From contig JAQJVL010000685.1 of NCBI GenBank assembly GCA_035578905.1, positions 124,001 to 188,000 of the forward strand: DNA of 64,000 nucleotides. The letters run 5' to 3'. Position numbers and translations under genes: made by a program. Below are positions 1-11,600 of the stretch, piece after piece. Numbering within the stretch: position 1 is the stretch's first letter; each line of letters begins with the position of its first letter. Below the pieces are notes generated by a model. It did no database searches, was not told the DNA's origin, and saw only the letters and a program-made list of their open reading frames with translations. Source of the DNA: Stictocephala bisonia (Eukaryota; Arthropoda; Insecta; Hemiptera; Membracidae).

Positions 1-2156
1 CTACTGCTAAGGGTAAACTATGGTTTCGTCTATAAGAACGTTGAAATCACGCCTAGATCTCTCTGTTAGGCAAAAGTTCAGCAGTTGTTTCTTTTCGGAA
101 TTGACACAAAGCAAGTTTTCGTCAAACCACTGCAGCAATTGATTGGCTTCAAAAAACGATTTTTGTTCCAGATTACGAAAATTAGAGATGGATATTGAGA
201 GAGAGGTATCATCTGCGAAGAGTGACAGTTTAGTGGCTGAAGAGGATACAGGAAGATTATTTATAAATAAAAGAAATAGTACTGGACCCAGGACGGAGCC
301 TTGTGGTACACCCCTCACGATGGAGGTCTCAGTAGAGGAGTAGTGACGCACTTGCCCAGCCTCATCCACCGCACTTATCGCCACAAACTGCCTCCTCTCC
401 AGTCCCCAGCCACCCAGTCCAAAGCCAATCCTCGAACACTCCACGTTGTTAATTTTTTGTAGCAACAAGCTGTGATTAACCATATCAAACGCTTTGCTCA
501 AATCAAAAAATATCCCAGCTGTGTAGTTCTTAGAGTCTAATTGTACTACTACATCATTAATGAAATTGAACATAGCCGTAGTTGTGGACCTCCTTTTCAT
601 AAAACCATGCTGGTTTTTTGATATAATTTTATTTAGTTCCAGAAAGTTCCATAATCTTATCACCATTGCCTTTTCAAAGATCTTTGAGAAAACAGACACC
701 AGTGATTGGTCTATAACTATTACACCTCATTGTGTTGCCTTTTTTATAAACAGGTCTGACCACTGATGTCTTCAAACTCTCCATGTCTAAATGAAAAGTT
801 AATTAGGTGGCACAAGGGCTTTAGTAGGTGCAGTGATACCTTTTTAATAATAAAGGCAGGAATTTCTTCAGAGCCCGATGACTTCTTATTTTTCAAACTT
901 TTTATAATGCTGTCTATTTCTGTCTCAGTTGTTGGACGTAGAAAAAGAGAGTTTATACATGTTCCACCTGAGGTTATATTGGCAAATGGTCTGTTTTGAT
1001 GCAATTTGTTATTGTTGCCAACACTTGAGAAGAAAGCATTAAAGGCCTTGCAAACATCTTTAGGATGAGTAATTTGTTCGCTATCAGTTTCTAGACTAAT
1101 TTCTTGTAAGCATGCTTTGTTAGACTTTCTTTTCCTATTTATTATTTCCCAGACAGTTTTAGATCTATTCTCAGATTTCTCAATTTTACGCAAAGTTTCA
1201 TCTGACTTTGATTTCCGGATCATGCGTCTATATTGATTTTTTCTTATTGTAATGTCGACGTAAATGATGAGTCGATTTAATATTTGTTGTTTTCTTATAT
1301 AGATCAAAAAGGAGTTCTTTAATTGCTTTAACATCATCTGTTTTTTTTTCTTTTTCTTTTTAAGTTTTATTTTCTTATGGTTGGATTTTTTTAACTTTTT
1401 AAGATTCTCTGGGAATGCCGCACTAAAATAGTATTTAACATTTGATATAAACATTTCATATTTAGTATCCAAATCTGAAGCAGCATACATGCTATCCCAG
1501 GTCTCCTTTGAGATCAGATAGTTAAATAATTGTGTATTTGAGTCAGAGTAAGACCTAACGTACTTTAATATATCTGTGGGTATCGGCTGCACATTATCAA
1601 TATTGAGTGTAACAGTTTGTGCATAGTGATCTGACAAGCCTGATACAACAACTATACCTTCAACGTCTTTAATATTTGTGAATACATGGTCTATGAGGCT
1701 TTGAGAGCCCAGGGCCTCTCTGGTATAGTTATCGATGATGTTAAAAAGACCAAATGAAGCCATTAAAGTGATAAGTTGCTGAGCAACAAAATGTTCAAAG
1801 GAAAGGTCTATGTTCAGGTCACCCATAATAATGATCAGCTTGTGACGATTTACATACTTATTCAAGCACTCAGTGACGAGATCAAAAAAGGCGTCATGTT
1901 GAGGTGAAGGTGGTCTGTATACTGCCATTAAAAAAATCTTTTTTTCTCCAATTTTTAAAGAGACTGCTGATAGTTCACAGACCCCCTCCATAACAAACTC
2001 TCTACAATCGAGTGCTTCACACTTTACACTAGGCTTATTTAATACAATTTGACTTATTTGTATGGATACTAAACTATTATTTAAGCAATTTTTGTCTTTA
2101 ATAAGGAATTTATTACAATGTGAGTCAATAAATAATATATTGAACCTCACTACAGG
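1..2156 (-). mobile_element. LINE (non-LTR retrotransposon), 5'-truncated and frameshifted, running off the left edge
   Basis: Minus-strand ORF2 in two frames. 2150-744 holds an APE-type endonuclease lacking its N-terminus: AVYRPPSP, IIIMGDLNIDLSFEH, SLIDHVFTN and the SDH motif GLSDHYAQ, followed by a lysine-rich linker and the start of the reverse transcriptase (KNKKSSGSEEIPAFII). 699-7 continues the RT in another frame with QHGFMKRRST, FDLSKAFDMVNH, RGVPQGSVLGPVLF and the catalytic FADDTS. The frame break lies near 700-745, where YRPIS would be expected. Domain order and motifs fit the Jockey/CR1 group of APE LINEs; the clade is not settled. The C-terminus is outside the window. It sits in a lst8 intron in the gene's orientation and is probably inactive. 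Confidence 0.93.
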
Positions 2157-2410
2157 CCAGTACGGGTGTATGTGACAGCGATTCTCCGTTTGTAGGCCTC
2201 TAACCCAATCAGAAGCAAGCCTTTAATGGCAACCATACTATTTGAAAACTTGATAATCGAAAACGGGATTGGCCCCATCAGGATTCAATTGTTATATTGA
2301 GCAGTTATGTCTATTGCAAGGAATGTTGTAATATTATACATAAAATGAAGACAGTTCAATTATAATTAATTGAATAGAACACAAAATAACTATCCTGGTT
2401 AAATACACAA

Positions 2411-2467
2411 TCAGTAGACCTATAATTCCCATTGAATTATAGGTCTACTGACCTATAATTCAATGGG
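2411..2467. repeat. overlapping perfect inverted repeats
   Basis: Arms 2411-2428 and 2434-2451 are perfect 18-bp complements (loop CCATT). The arm pair 2428-2444 / 2451-2467 is a second perfect 17-bp hairpin sharing the middle segment. Three successive copies of one short sequence therefore alternate in orientation. Confidence 0.9.
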
Positions 2468-2516
2468 TCAGTAGACCCATTCAGTTGAATTACAAGTTGA
2501 TGTACAATGGGGGTTG

Positions 2517-2558
2517 TAGTTCAGCATGGATTGTTACAAAACAATCCATGCTGAACTA
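2517..2558. repeat. 19-bp perfect hairpin
   Basis: Arm 2517-2535 (TAGTTCAGCATGGATTGTT) is exactly reverse-complemented at 2540-2558, with a 4-base loop ACAA. Confidence 0.95.
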
Positions 2559-3727
2559 AAATAAGCTAAATAGCGTGGAATACTTAAATAAGTAATAATT
2601 TAACACTAAGCAGGAAGAACAACACAGAATTAATAGCAAATTACAGCTAGTTAATATACAAAATAATATACAAAATAATAAATCAAAATACAAGAAAAAT
2701 CAAGATGGGTTGGAATTGGGGATATTTTTTTTCTTTATGAGCCAAATGATTCTGACGACAGAATCAAAATGCTAACTGTTATTGCTAACTCTTTTCAATT
2801 AACAGCCCATGACTCACTCAGCTCACCTCCTGAGCCGCTCAAAGGTAACAACTCACTCACTCATTATCCATCACTAATACAAAGAATACATTCACTAAAT
2901 TCCCTATATAGGAATGTATATAGTAACATGTTTTTCAGAAATTTGCTTAATATCATTTATTATCTTTACAGAATAATCACACTACAAAGGATGCTTTAAT
3001 AACATTCCTAGAAAATATTTATCATGAGATTGATGAAAGGAAACCGATACATCTACAACTGTCTATATAGATAAAACATAATACGATAGACAATATTTTG
3101 ATGGTAAACAAGTGGGAAAATGGTGTCAGAAAATGTTAATTGATGTTTTTCCAGCTATTTAACCAAGAAAACAGCATTTGAGTTGGTAAATTGTTGAAAG
3201 TGTTTAAGGTTGAACCAATGCAACCTTAACGTTTTCTACTAGCTAAATGTTATTTTTCATTTTTTATTATTTTGTATTTTATTTACAAAATGATTCATAT
3301 TAGAAAAATTTCAAAATGGTTCAATGGTGAAATTACTTTGCTTGCCGAATGCCTAGCTTTTTTACATATGGTTGAAATACCATAAGCTAATTCAGTTTTA
3401 CCTGATTCTGTTCTGATTTTGGTTAAATAATAATTTTATGGTCCTGGGTAAAAAAAGAATATAATTCAAATGTTGAAACTTAAAAAGCAAAACCTATACA
3501 GAATGATGCTATTTCTGCACAATTTATTTTAGTTTTATGTTACTGTTTTCAATTCATGTCTATATGAATGAAGAGGGAAAGAGATTTACTATGCGGAGGC
3601 AAGAGGGCTCAACCCTTGTCCCACAATCTTGGAGTAGTACTACTTAGGGGTATAGTGTTCAGTACAGTACAATGCTGTAACGTGTTCGCCTGAGACACTT
3701 TGGATAACTCTACATTTACAGTAATAT

Positions 3728-4945
3728 TGACCCACCCACCTCTCCTACACGTGCAGTGATATTAAGAGTATGCAGGGTAGAGTATAACAGTGCAGTATAG
3801 GAGAGGAAATCCATCAACCAAGCTACAGAACAGTTGTAATAACTCACCTGCCCACCCATATATGTACAGTGGTAACAACCTATCTACCCACTCATACATG
3901 TACAGTCAGTGGCCATTCTAAAAATCAATCTATGAATATGGCAAAAGTAACACGAAGAAATGCAGGCAATAAAAAATACCACCAGTGGTTAAAAATACCA
4001 CTCTACATGTATGGGTGGGCAGGTGGGTCAATACCACTGTGCATGTATTGTTGGGTCAATACCACTGTATGTGTATTCTAATTCTCGATTGCAGGAGTCT
4101 CAAAAAGAGGTTGCCATTCAGAAAATCAATCTTTATGAATATGGCAAAATTAACAAAAAGAAATTTATGCAATAAAAAACTTTAACTGAACATATTCATA
4201 ATCTGCATGTTTACCAAAATAATTGTACCATTTTTAGCTAATTTTTAGTATTTTAGTTCGAAGTCTCAGTTAGACATTATGTAACTACTCCCTCCTTCAA
4301 CATGTAAAAACACTACGAAACCTGACTGCAGCTTTCCGGCCACCACCAGCAAAGTTCATTGTTCATAACAGGGAAGAAGGCTGTAGAACTTTAATAACAA
4401 ACACTTGCTCCATAATGTGTCATAAGTCACTTTCATATTAAAAAAAGCTGCAGACGTTATTAACTTGTTTTCAGACCCATTATCGATAAATGATGTCACA
4501 GCCAGGATGTGGTCGCTACAACATCGGCCAGGCGAAAACCAGCCTGCTCAGCTGGAACACTGATGAGATGAACCCACCGCCCACCCACACACATGCAGTG
4601 GTAATGACCCTCCCGCCCACCCATACACGTACAGTGGTAATGTTTGAGTTACATAATGTTAGCGAAATTCGTGGTGTTTGGAGCTCTCATTTTTCCAAGC
4701 AAAACTATTAATAACAAGCAAAATGATAAAACAATAACAATAGAGAAGAGAGTGTGTGAGGATAAACAAAGAAGGTGCCTAGTAAAGTCTTCATGGACAT
4801 ACCCACCCGCCCACCCATAGACGTACAGTAGTACTGACCCGCCCACCCGCCCACCCATACACGTAGTGGTATTGACCCACCCGTCCACCCATTGACGTAC
4901 AGTGGTACTACCCACCCGCCCACCCATACACGTACAGTGGTACTA
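3728..4945. repeat. scattered 36-bp minisatellite pieces (both orientations)
   Basis: Short runs of the unit built around CCCACCCGCCCACCC and ACACGTACAGTGGTA occur at about 3728-3770, 3846-3905, 4567-4640 and 4798-4945 in plus orientation. A run at about 3999-4077 is inverted (GGGTGGGCAGGTGGGTCAAT). Units are diverged and separated by unique sequence. Confidence 0.85.
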
Positions 4946-5308
4946 TTCTGAAATAGTATAAATAATACTGAACAGTTGGCAGGAGGGTGCTTCGTCGCTT
5001 TTAGCCACAAGCTCTCACCGAAGATATTTACGAGGGTTCAGGAGTTAGATGGATGACGAGCTAATTCAATTATTCCCCCTTTTAGTTTCGAGCTCCTGTA
5101 GATTTATTTATTTATTTGAATAATGTATAATTTACTAATTTCAATAATAATATGTCATTGTACTATGTAATTTAATATTAATTTCTGACACATCAAAAAT
5201 AGGCTTAGTAAGTAATAAAGCTTACTGTTATTCCCGCAGTTGTTTTAATTTTTTTACAATTATATACCTGAAAGTCATTATCTACTCACGTTATATACTG
5301 AAAGTCAT

Positions 5309-5346
5309 TATTATATACCCCTATTGATCAATAGGGGTATATAATA
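5309..5346. repeat. 38-bp perfect palindrome, no loop
   Basis: Self-complementary around TGATCA at 5325-5330; the arms carry TATACCCCTATT and its complement. Two direct copies of TGAAAGTCATTA lie just to the left (near 5269 and 5298). Confidence 0.95.
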
Positions 5347-5442
5347 TTCCATAATAAGAAAGCTGATTTTATTACGACTCATATTTATGAATAATACACT
5401 ACTATAAAGGCAACAAACAAGAAAGTTGAAAATGATACTTAC

Positions 5443-5645
5443 GTGGAGTCAGGGCTGAACTTGCAGCAAAGAGCGTATCGCTGATGAGCCTCTATTTTCT
5501 GTTTGGGGTTGAGTTTAGTTGGTTCTTCGTTGACTCCACCAGACAGACTCCAGATATAACAATGACCTTTGTTGTTTACTGCCGCCATATAGGAGCCTTC
5601 AGGATCTATGGCCACTGACTGGATAGAGGCCTCAGCCTCAGGAAT
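5443..5645 (-). CDS. Lst8: lst8 exon 5
   Basis: 203 bp, acceptor AACTGTAG, donor GTAAGT. Encodes [18 protein letters not shown] through [16 protein letters not shown], fourth to fifth blade. I found no following exon between here and position 1, so the next intron exceeds 5.4 kb and contains the LINE at 1-2156. Confidence 0.94.
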
Positions 5646-8600
5646 CTACAGTTTAAATGGCATTATGTGGTGTGTTATAATAATGAAGCTGGTAATCTAC
5701 TATTCACTTAATATCAAATATAGCATCCACATGATAAAATTTATCAATTAGTAATTTGCAAAAAAAGAATGCATAAGCCAGTAACTTATGAGTTAAAACT
5801 CTGTCTTGAAATACTGTTACCAATGTTACTTATCCACTAATGCTACCTACTGCTATTTCGAAGCACATTTCTTCGAAACAGCTAGGTCGTTTAGTGAGTA
5901 ATGAAGCTTGAAGGCCAAAGGGTTTGGACTTGGAATGCAAACATGAGATGCAAAACAATACCAATTCACTGATACGAGGGGCTCACAGAACACTAGCAGC
6001 TTGCTTATCTCACCACAACAAAGTTGCTGGAAATTCAAATCAAGCTCGATTACTCAATGAGCAAACTATTCAGTATATATTTTCCAATTTCTAGAATCTT
6101 ATTTTTATTGCTATGTTGCACTTAATTCTGCATTGCAAACTACTGTATGATGCCTGCTATAAACCACTCATGCACTTCTTTTATGGGTAATATTATACTT
6201 ATCAATTTATATTTATAAATCTTAAACAACTAACAAACACAAAAAAAGTTAAATAAATTAGCGCTATCACTATGTTTTATTTTATTTTACATTCCAACAG
6301 CATAAGCATTACAAAAAAGTGTGTGATAACAAATTTACATTATAATAATTCTAAAATTATGTTACAAAATATTGCCAAACTGGATAATAAACAATGTGAA
6401 TTAGATAATGTTAATACTTCAATAATATTCAAGTGTTAGGCAGGAAAGCAGCATGTCACTGGTCCCCTCCACAGGTGAACTAGGGTGTGTCTTCTTTTGT
6501 AAAAGAAGTCCACCTCTTCACATACAGAATTCCCCAGTCACATCATTCTTGCCATTGGGCTGTTAAGCTCGTAGTCTCTAGAATAGTGGTGACTGCAGAA
6601 AAATTCTTGTGAGCGAGTTCATAAAGGTATGCGGATATCTACTTCACCAAGTGGGCATTGATGTGACCATTGAGCAGTTTGTAAGGGAACAGTCACTGAC
6701 ACAATGTCTCGTCTGCAAATCGTGGAGGTTGAGCTTGGATTGGAGTTTAATTGTGGGAACCAGATGAAGAAACCTCCGTTGAATGGATTCAAGCCTCTTT
6801 TTATGTCCAATCAAGTAGGGAGACCACACAACGCTTGAAAATTCAAGAAGTTGGCGAACAAGTGAGGAATACAAGGTTTTCAGCACCAAAGGACTGAACA
6901 AACCTTGTGTTGACCTGGAGATGAAGCCAAGTAATGTGTTGGCACAAAAACATAGATTGTCGATATGGTCATCAAAAGAAAGATTGCTTGAGAAAAATAT
7001 TCCCAAGTCCTTGACAGAAGACACTCTTTCAAGAGGTTGCCCATCTATAAAGTAATTGAAGTGGGAATAAACCTTAGTTCTATAGAACGTCATCATGTGG
7101 GACTTAGAAGTGTTGAGAGCCATGTTGTTAAATGTACACCATAGGTGCTCTGCATCCAGGCTGGATTGAAGCCGTACAGTCTTCTAGAGTAGAGATTTCA
7201 GGGAAAATTTTAGATCATCTGCGAACGTCAGCACTTATATATGTAGAGAGTCCACTATGTCATTGACAAAAATATTAAAAAGGTAAGGGCCGAGAAGTGA
7301 ACCCTGAGGGACACCAGAAATCTGGACAAACTCCTTTGAGAAAGAGCCAGGCAGCTTAACCAATAGGCGACGGTCGGCCAAGTAATCTGAAAGCTAGCTC
7401 AGTAAAGGATCAGTCACACCATAAGCTCGAAGTTTGGATATCAGGATGTTGTGGTCCACCTTATCAAAGGCTTTCACAAAGTCAATAAAAGCAACGTCCA
7501 CCTGTTTCCCTCTATTGAAAGCATTCAATATATAATTTTCAAAAATCAATAAGTCGATAGCTGTCGATTGCCTTGTAACGAAGCTGTGTTGATAAGACAA
7601 AAATCGTTCATTTGGCCGAAGAAAGGGTAAATATTGCTTTTAGGAAGAGTGCTCAGGAAGGGTTTCAGCCTGTATAAAACCAGCTTCTTAAAGATCTTGC
7701 TTATAGATGACAAAATCGTTATAAGAGCGGTAGTTTTGAATTTCTAAAGAATTTCCGCACTTTAAGATGGGAACAATGTAACCAGCTTTAAGAATGTTTG
7801 GCAATTTACCCTGGCTTAGAGATGTGTTGAAGAGTATTCTCAATGGTTCAGCTAGCAAGTAGCAACAGTGGTGCAATAAGGATGATGGTACTTTGTCAGG
7901 GCCTGCTCCCTTGTTTACATCTAAAAGCTCCAGCAACTCAAAAAAACTTTCAAAGTTGAGAAGCTTATAGATCCCAGAGTGGATACACCATCAAATTCAA
8001 ATGTGGGAGGCAAATACACAGGGTGAGAGTAGACAGACGAGAAAAATGTAGAGAAAAGTGTAGCTGTACAGTTGTCGTCAGAGGAGACACCATTTAGAGT
8101 CATTAAAGAAGGCAGAGGAAGTGTTTTTGGAAAAAGAACAAACAAATCCCCAAAAACTGTGTGGATTGTTAGGTTTGGAATCTTCAATGTGATTGATGTA
8201 TTCCTGGTCTCTCCTGCAAGTTATTTCGCTGCATCTTCACCCCAAATCAGAGAATTTGAAATAATCAGTTGGACTGAGGGCTGTCTAAAAATGAATATAA
8301 GCCTTCTTTTTTACAATCACCAAACAAATTAGGTCTCTGGAAAACCATTTGGGAAAGGCTGGCTGCCCAACACGTTTCAAAGTACTGTGCTATATACTGA
8401 TGTTTTCAAGTAAATCGATGAGTTCATTGAAGCTTTCAGAGATGTCAGTTCGCTGAAACACACTGCCTTGGTCAGATGCAAAAAGTTTCTGATATGGCTT
8501 CCAGATCACATTTCATAATTTTAAAATTAACATTCCACATTTGTATGAGATGCAATGAGCTGGGAGTTAATACAGTTTTAAATAGCCACCAGTACGCCTC

Positions 8601-11600
8601 CCCCAGAGTTCTTCAGTCCGGTAGATAAATGTCTATCTTTAAGGTAGACTGTAAAATTGTATCCACCAAAAAGCTTCTGATTTGAGATATCGGCTGTTAA
8701 ATTGGTTTCACAAAGGAGTACAACATCAAATACACAGCAAGATATAGCATTCTTAAACTCTAATATTTTTTACCGAAGGCCATTGACGTTCTGGAAGTAG
8801 ATATTTAAGTTAGGTTTGCCGTTGGAGTAATTCAGTTTTTTGGAACGATCTTGGGAATACCATTAATATATTTTATAGTTAAATTATTTTCTCCTGCTTC
8901 AGTCCGATTCTTCAACGTATCCCAAAGCTCAGAAAGATGCTTTCTTTCTCTCAATGTACAATCTCTAGCTAAGGTGGCGCCTTTGAGTTTCTCATCAAGA
9001 TTATCGGTGTTAGTGAACAAAACATTGAAATTGCATCATCTTGAAATTGCAGACATAATTTTATTGGAGAGGAGTATCAGTCTTTTTTCCCAATGCGAAA
9101 GGAACGAGTATTTGCAAGGAAGCCTTCAAGATTAGCCCTCTTTAAGATTAAATTAACTAACATGGAGTCATGTTGCTTTGCGATGGTGGTGGATTTACTT
9201 TCCTTCAGCCCATATACAATGACATTTCGTGAACGATGCTGCCGATCATTCATTTCCTCTATAAGACCCTCAACCTGAAGTTCATTTGATCTAGATGGTT
9301 TTGATGTAAGCATGGCAACGTCATTTTAAAGTTTCTCAAGTCGCGGCTCAAAGGTATCGATCATAGCACTAAATCGTGTTGTAAATTTTTACTAGTACTG
9401 TATGAACTAAATTATCTTAGGTAAATCTACCCTGTTTATCAAGATTCAAAAACCAGTTTTTCAGATATAACCATCACTATTTTATTAAAAGCTAGCTTGG
9501 AATAACTGTCAGACAAATTTAAATGTTTAGCCACATACGAGAGTTGAAAACTTTTGAAATTTGAATTAAAAGTAGATCAAACTATGTTGATCCCAGAAAC
9601 ATTCAATCCTCTGCACATACAAATTAATTGGGATAGGGTTAAAAATTATAAAATTTCTATAAGAATATCATGAGGGGCTTAGAATAAAGCTTGTTCTAAA
9701 AATTGCTGTTTAAACAGAAAATCTAATCTAGTTCACATATGGCATATTGTATTTTATAGGAAGAAAGAAAGATTTTACAGGTATCAAGTTTATGTATTGA
9801 GGTAGCAATTGAGACTAATGATTTTGAGAGTAAAGCATTTGCCCAGACCACTCTTTTTTACCTGAGCAGTGCCTTCAACTGTGTTGACCATGAGGAACTG
9901 AACTTAAAATTAAACTATTATGGCAATACTGGAATTCCGGCTATATTCTTTGAAGACTATTTAACTAATTATAGGCAGTAAGTCTCTATTAATGATAACT
10001 GGTAAAATGAAATTGTGGTAAGGAATTGTGTACCTATAGGGTCAGTCCTAGGCCCTAGTTCGTTCTTATTACAGATAAATGACTTTCCTAGTGCTTTCAG
10101 ACCAAACCCCTTTTATATGCTGACAACACATCTCTCATAGAGATCCATACAAATTTTAATATGTAACACTATAATTTTTATTTATTTATTCTTAAGATAC
10201 TAATCGTCAAGATATAGATGAATATGGATTTTGAATGAGTGTGATGAGTGTAAATGAGCAAATGTAGTCATTGTTACAAACTAAGGCTGACTATTCCTTA
10301 GAAAGTGTTATTAATTAATATCCCGATGACAAATGATCAGCTGATCCCTTTCAAAATGTGTTACGACTCTGATTGGGACAGAACTGAGAACCTTTAGCTT
10401 ATGTATCTAGGATTCAACCAACTAAGCTACCAATAAATTATATGTCTCCTTATTAGTGAAACAGTTGAGGAAGTTGTGTTCAGATCAAATGGGTTTTTAT
10501 TAAATAATCAAATCAAAACTCAAAACATTTTTTTTTGCCCTACAACAAACCCCTTGAGTAATCACATACAATAATATATTTTCTTTTATTAAATTGTTAG
10601 GAATATTTATGAATAGCAATTTAATATGAAACTCTTTTGAGTTTTTTTTTTTTTTTTTACCAGATCTTTTTCATTTTAATTATACTCTAAAATGTTTTTA
10701 AAGTTAACTTAAAGACCATCCCTAACATTTTGCACTCTATGGGCGAACTGAGTCCGACATCGCTATTTTCCCGTTCCACTCCATAGGCCATTGACTCAGT
10801 ACGACATTGGGTATCGATCTTTTATTTCATTTCCAGTTCGTTCCAGATATTGTTTAAAGTGTCTATAGTTGACATGGTTTGAGTGACTTGTTTTTTGAGT
10901 CACTCAGTACCATGTGAGTTTTACAAAAACTCCAAAACTGTACCCATATACGTACAGTGGTATTGACCAACCCGCCCATCCATACACGTACAATGGTATT
11001 GACCCACTCCCCCACCCATACATGTATAGTGGTATTGACCCGGGTGCCCACCCATACACGTACTGTGGTATTGACCCACCAGCCCACCCATACACGTACT
11101 GTGATATTGACCCACCCGCCCACACATACACGTACAGTGGTATTGACCCACCCGCCCACCCCATGTTCAGTGGTATTGACCCACCCGCCCACTCATACAC
11201 GTACAGTGGTATTGACCCACCCGCCCACCTATACACGTACTGTGGTATTGACCCACCCGCTCACCCATACACGTACAGTGGTATTAACTCTCCCGCCCAC
11301 CCATACACGTACAGTGGTACTGACCCACCCGCCCACACATACACGTACAGTGGTATTGACCCACCCGCCCACACATACACTTACTGTGGTATTGATCCAC
11401 CCGCCCACCTATACAGGTACAGTGGTATTGACCCACCCGCCCACCCATACATGTACTGTGGTATTGACCCACCCGCCCACCCATACACGTACTGTGGTAT
11501 TGACCCACCCGTGTATGAATGGTCACCCATACACGTACTGTATGCATTAAAAGTGATTTGAACTTGGTAGAACTTTTTCTTTTTAAAACCAATCAGCTTT

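Larger units (their letters stand above)
2157..3700. other. intronic AT-rich sequence with two perfect hairpins
   Basis: No gene recognised. It contains overlapping 18-bp and 17-bp palindromic arms at 2411-2467, a 19-bp perfect hairpin at 2517-2558, and a small 9-bp hairpin at 3204-3229. It belongs to the lst8 intron following exon 5. Confidence 0.6.

Noticed and set aside
2801..2875. Helitron 5' end (ACTCACTCA strings)
   Set aside because: Lacks the TC terminus and the rest of the block, and no 3' hairpin with CTRR follows.
10914..11561. 215-codon open frame with a 12-residue repeat ([12 protein letters not shown]), and similar long frames on both strands
   Set aside because: It is the translation of a 36-bp minisatellite; several other frames on both strands are equally open, there is no conserved flanking exon, and the array lies in an lst8 intron.
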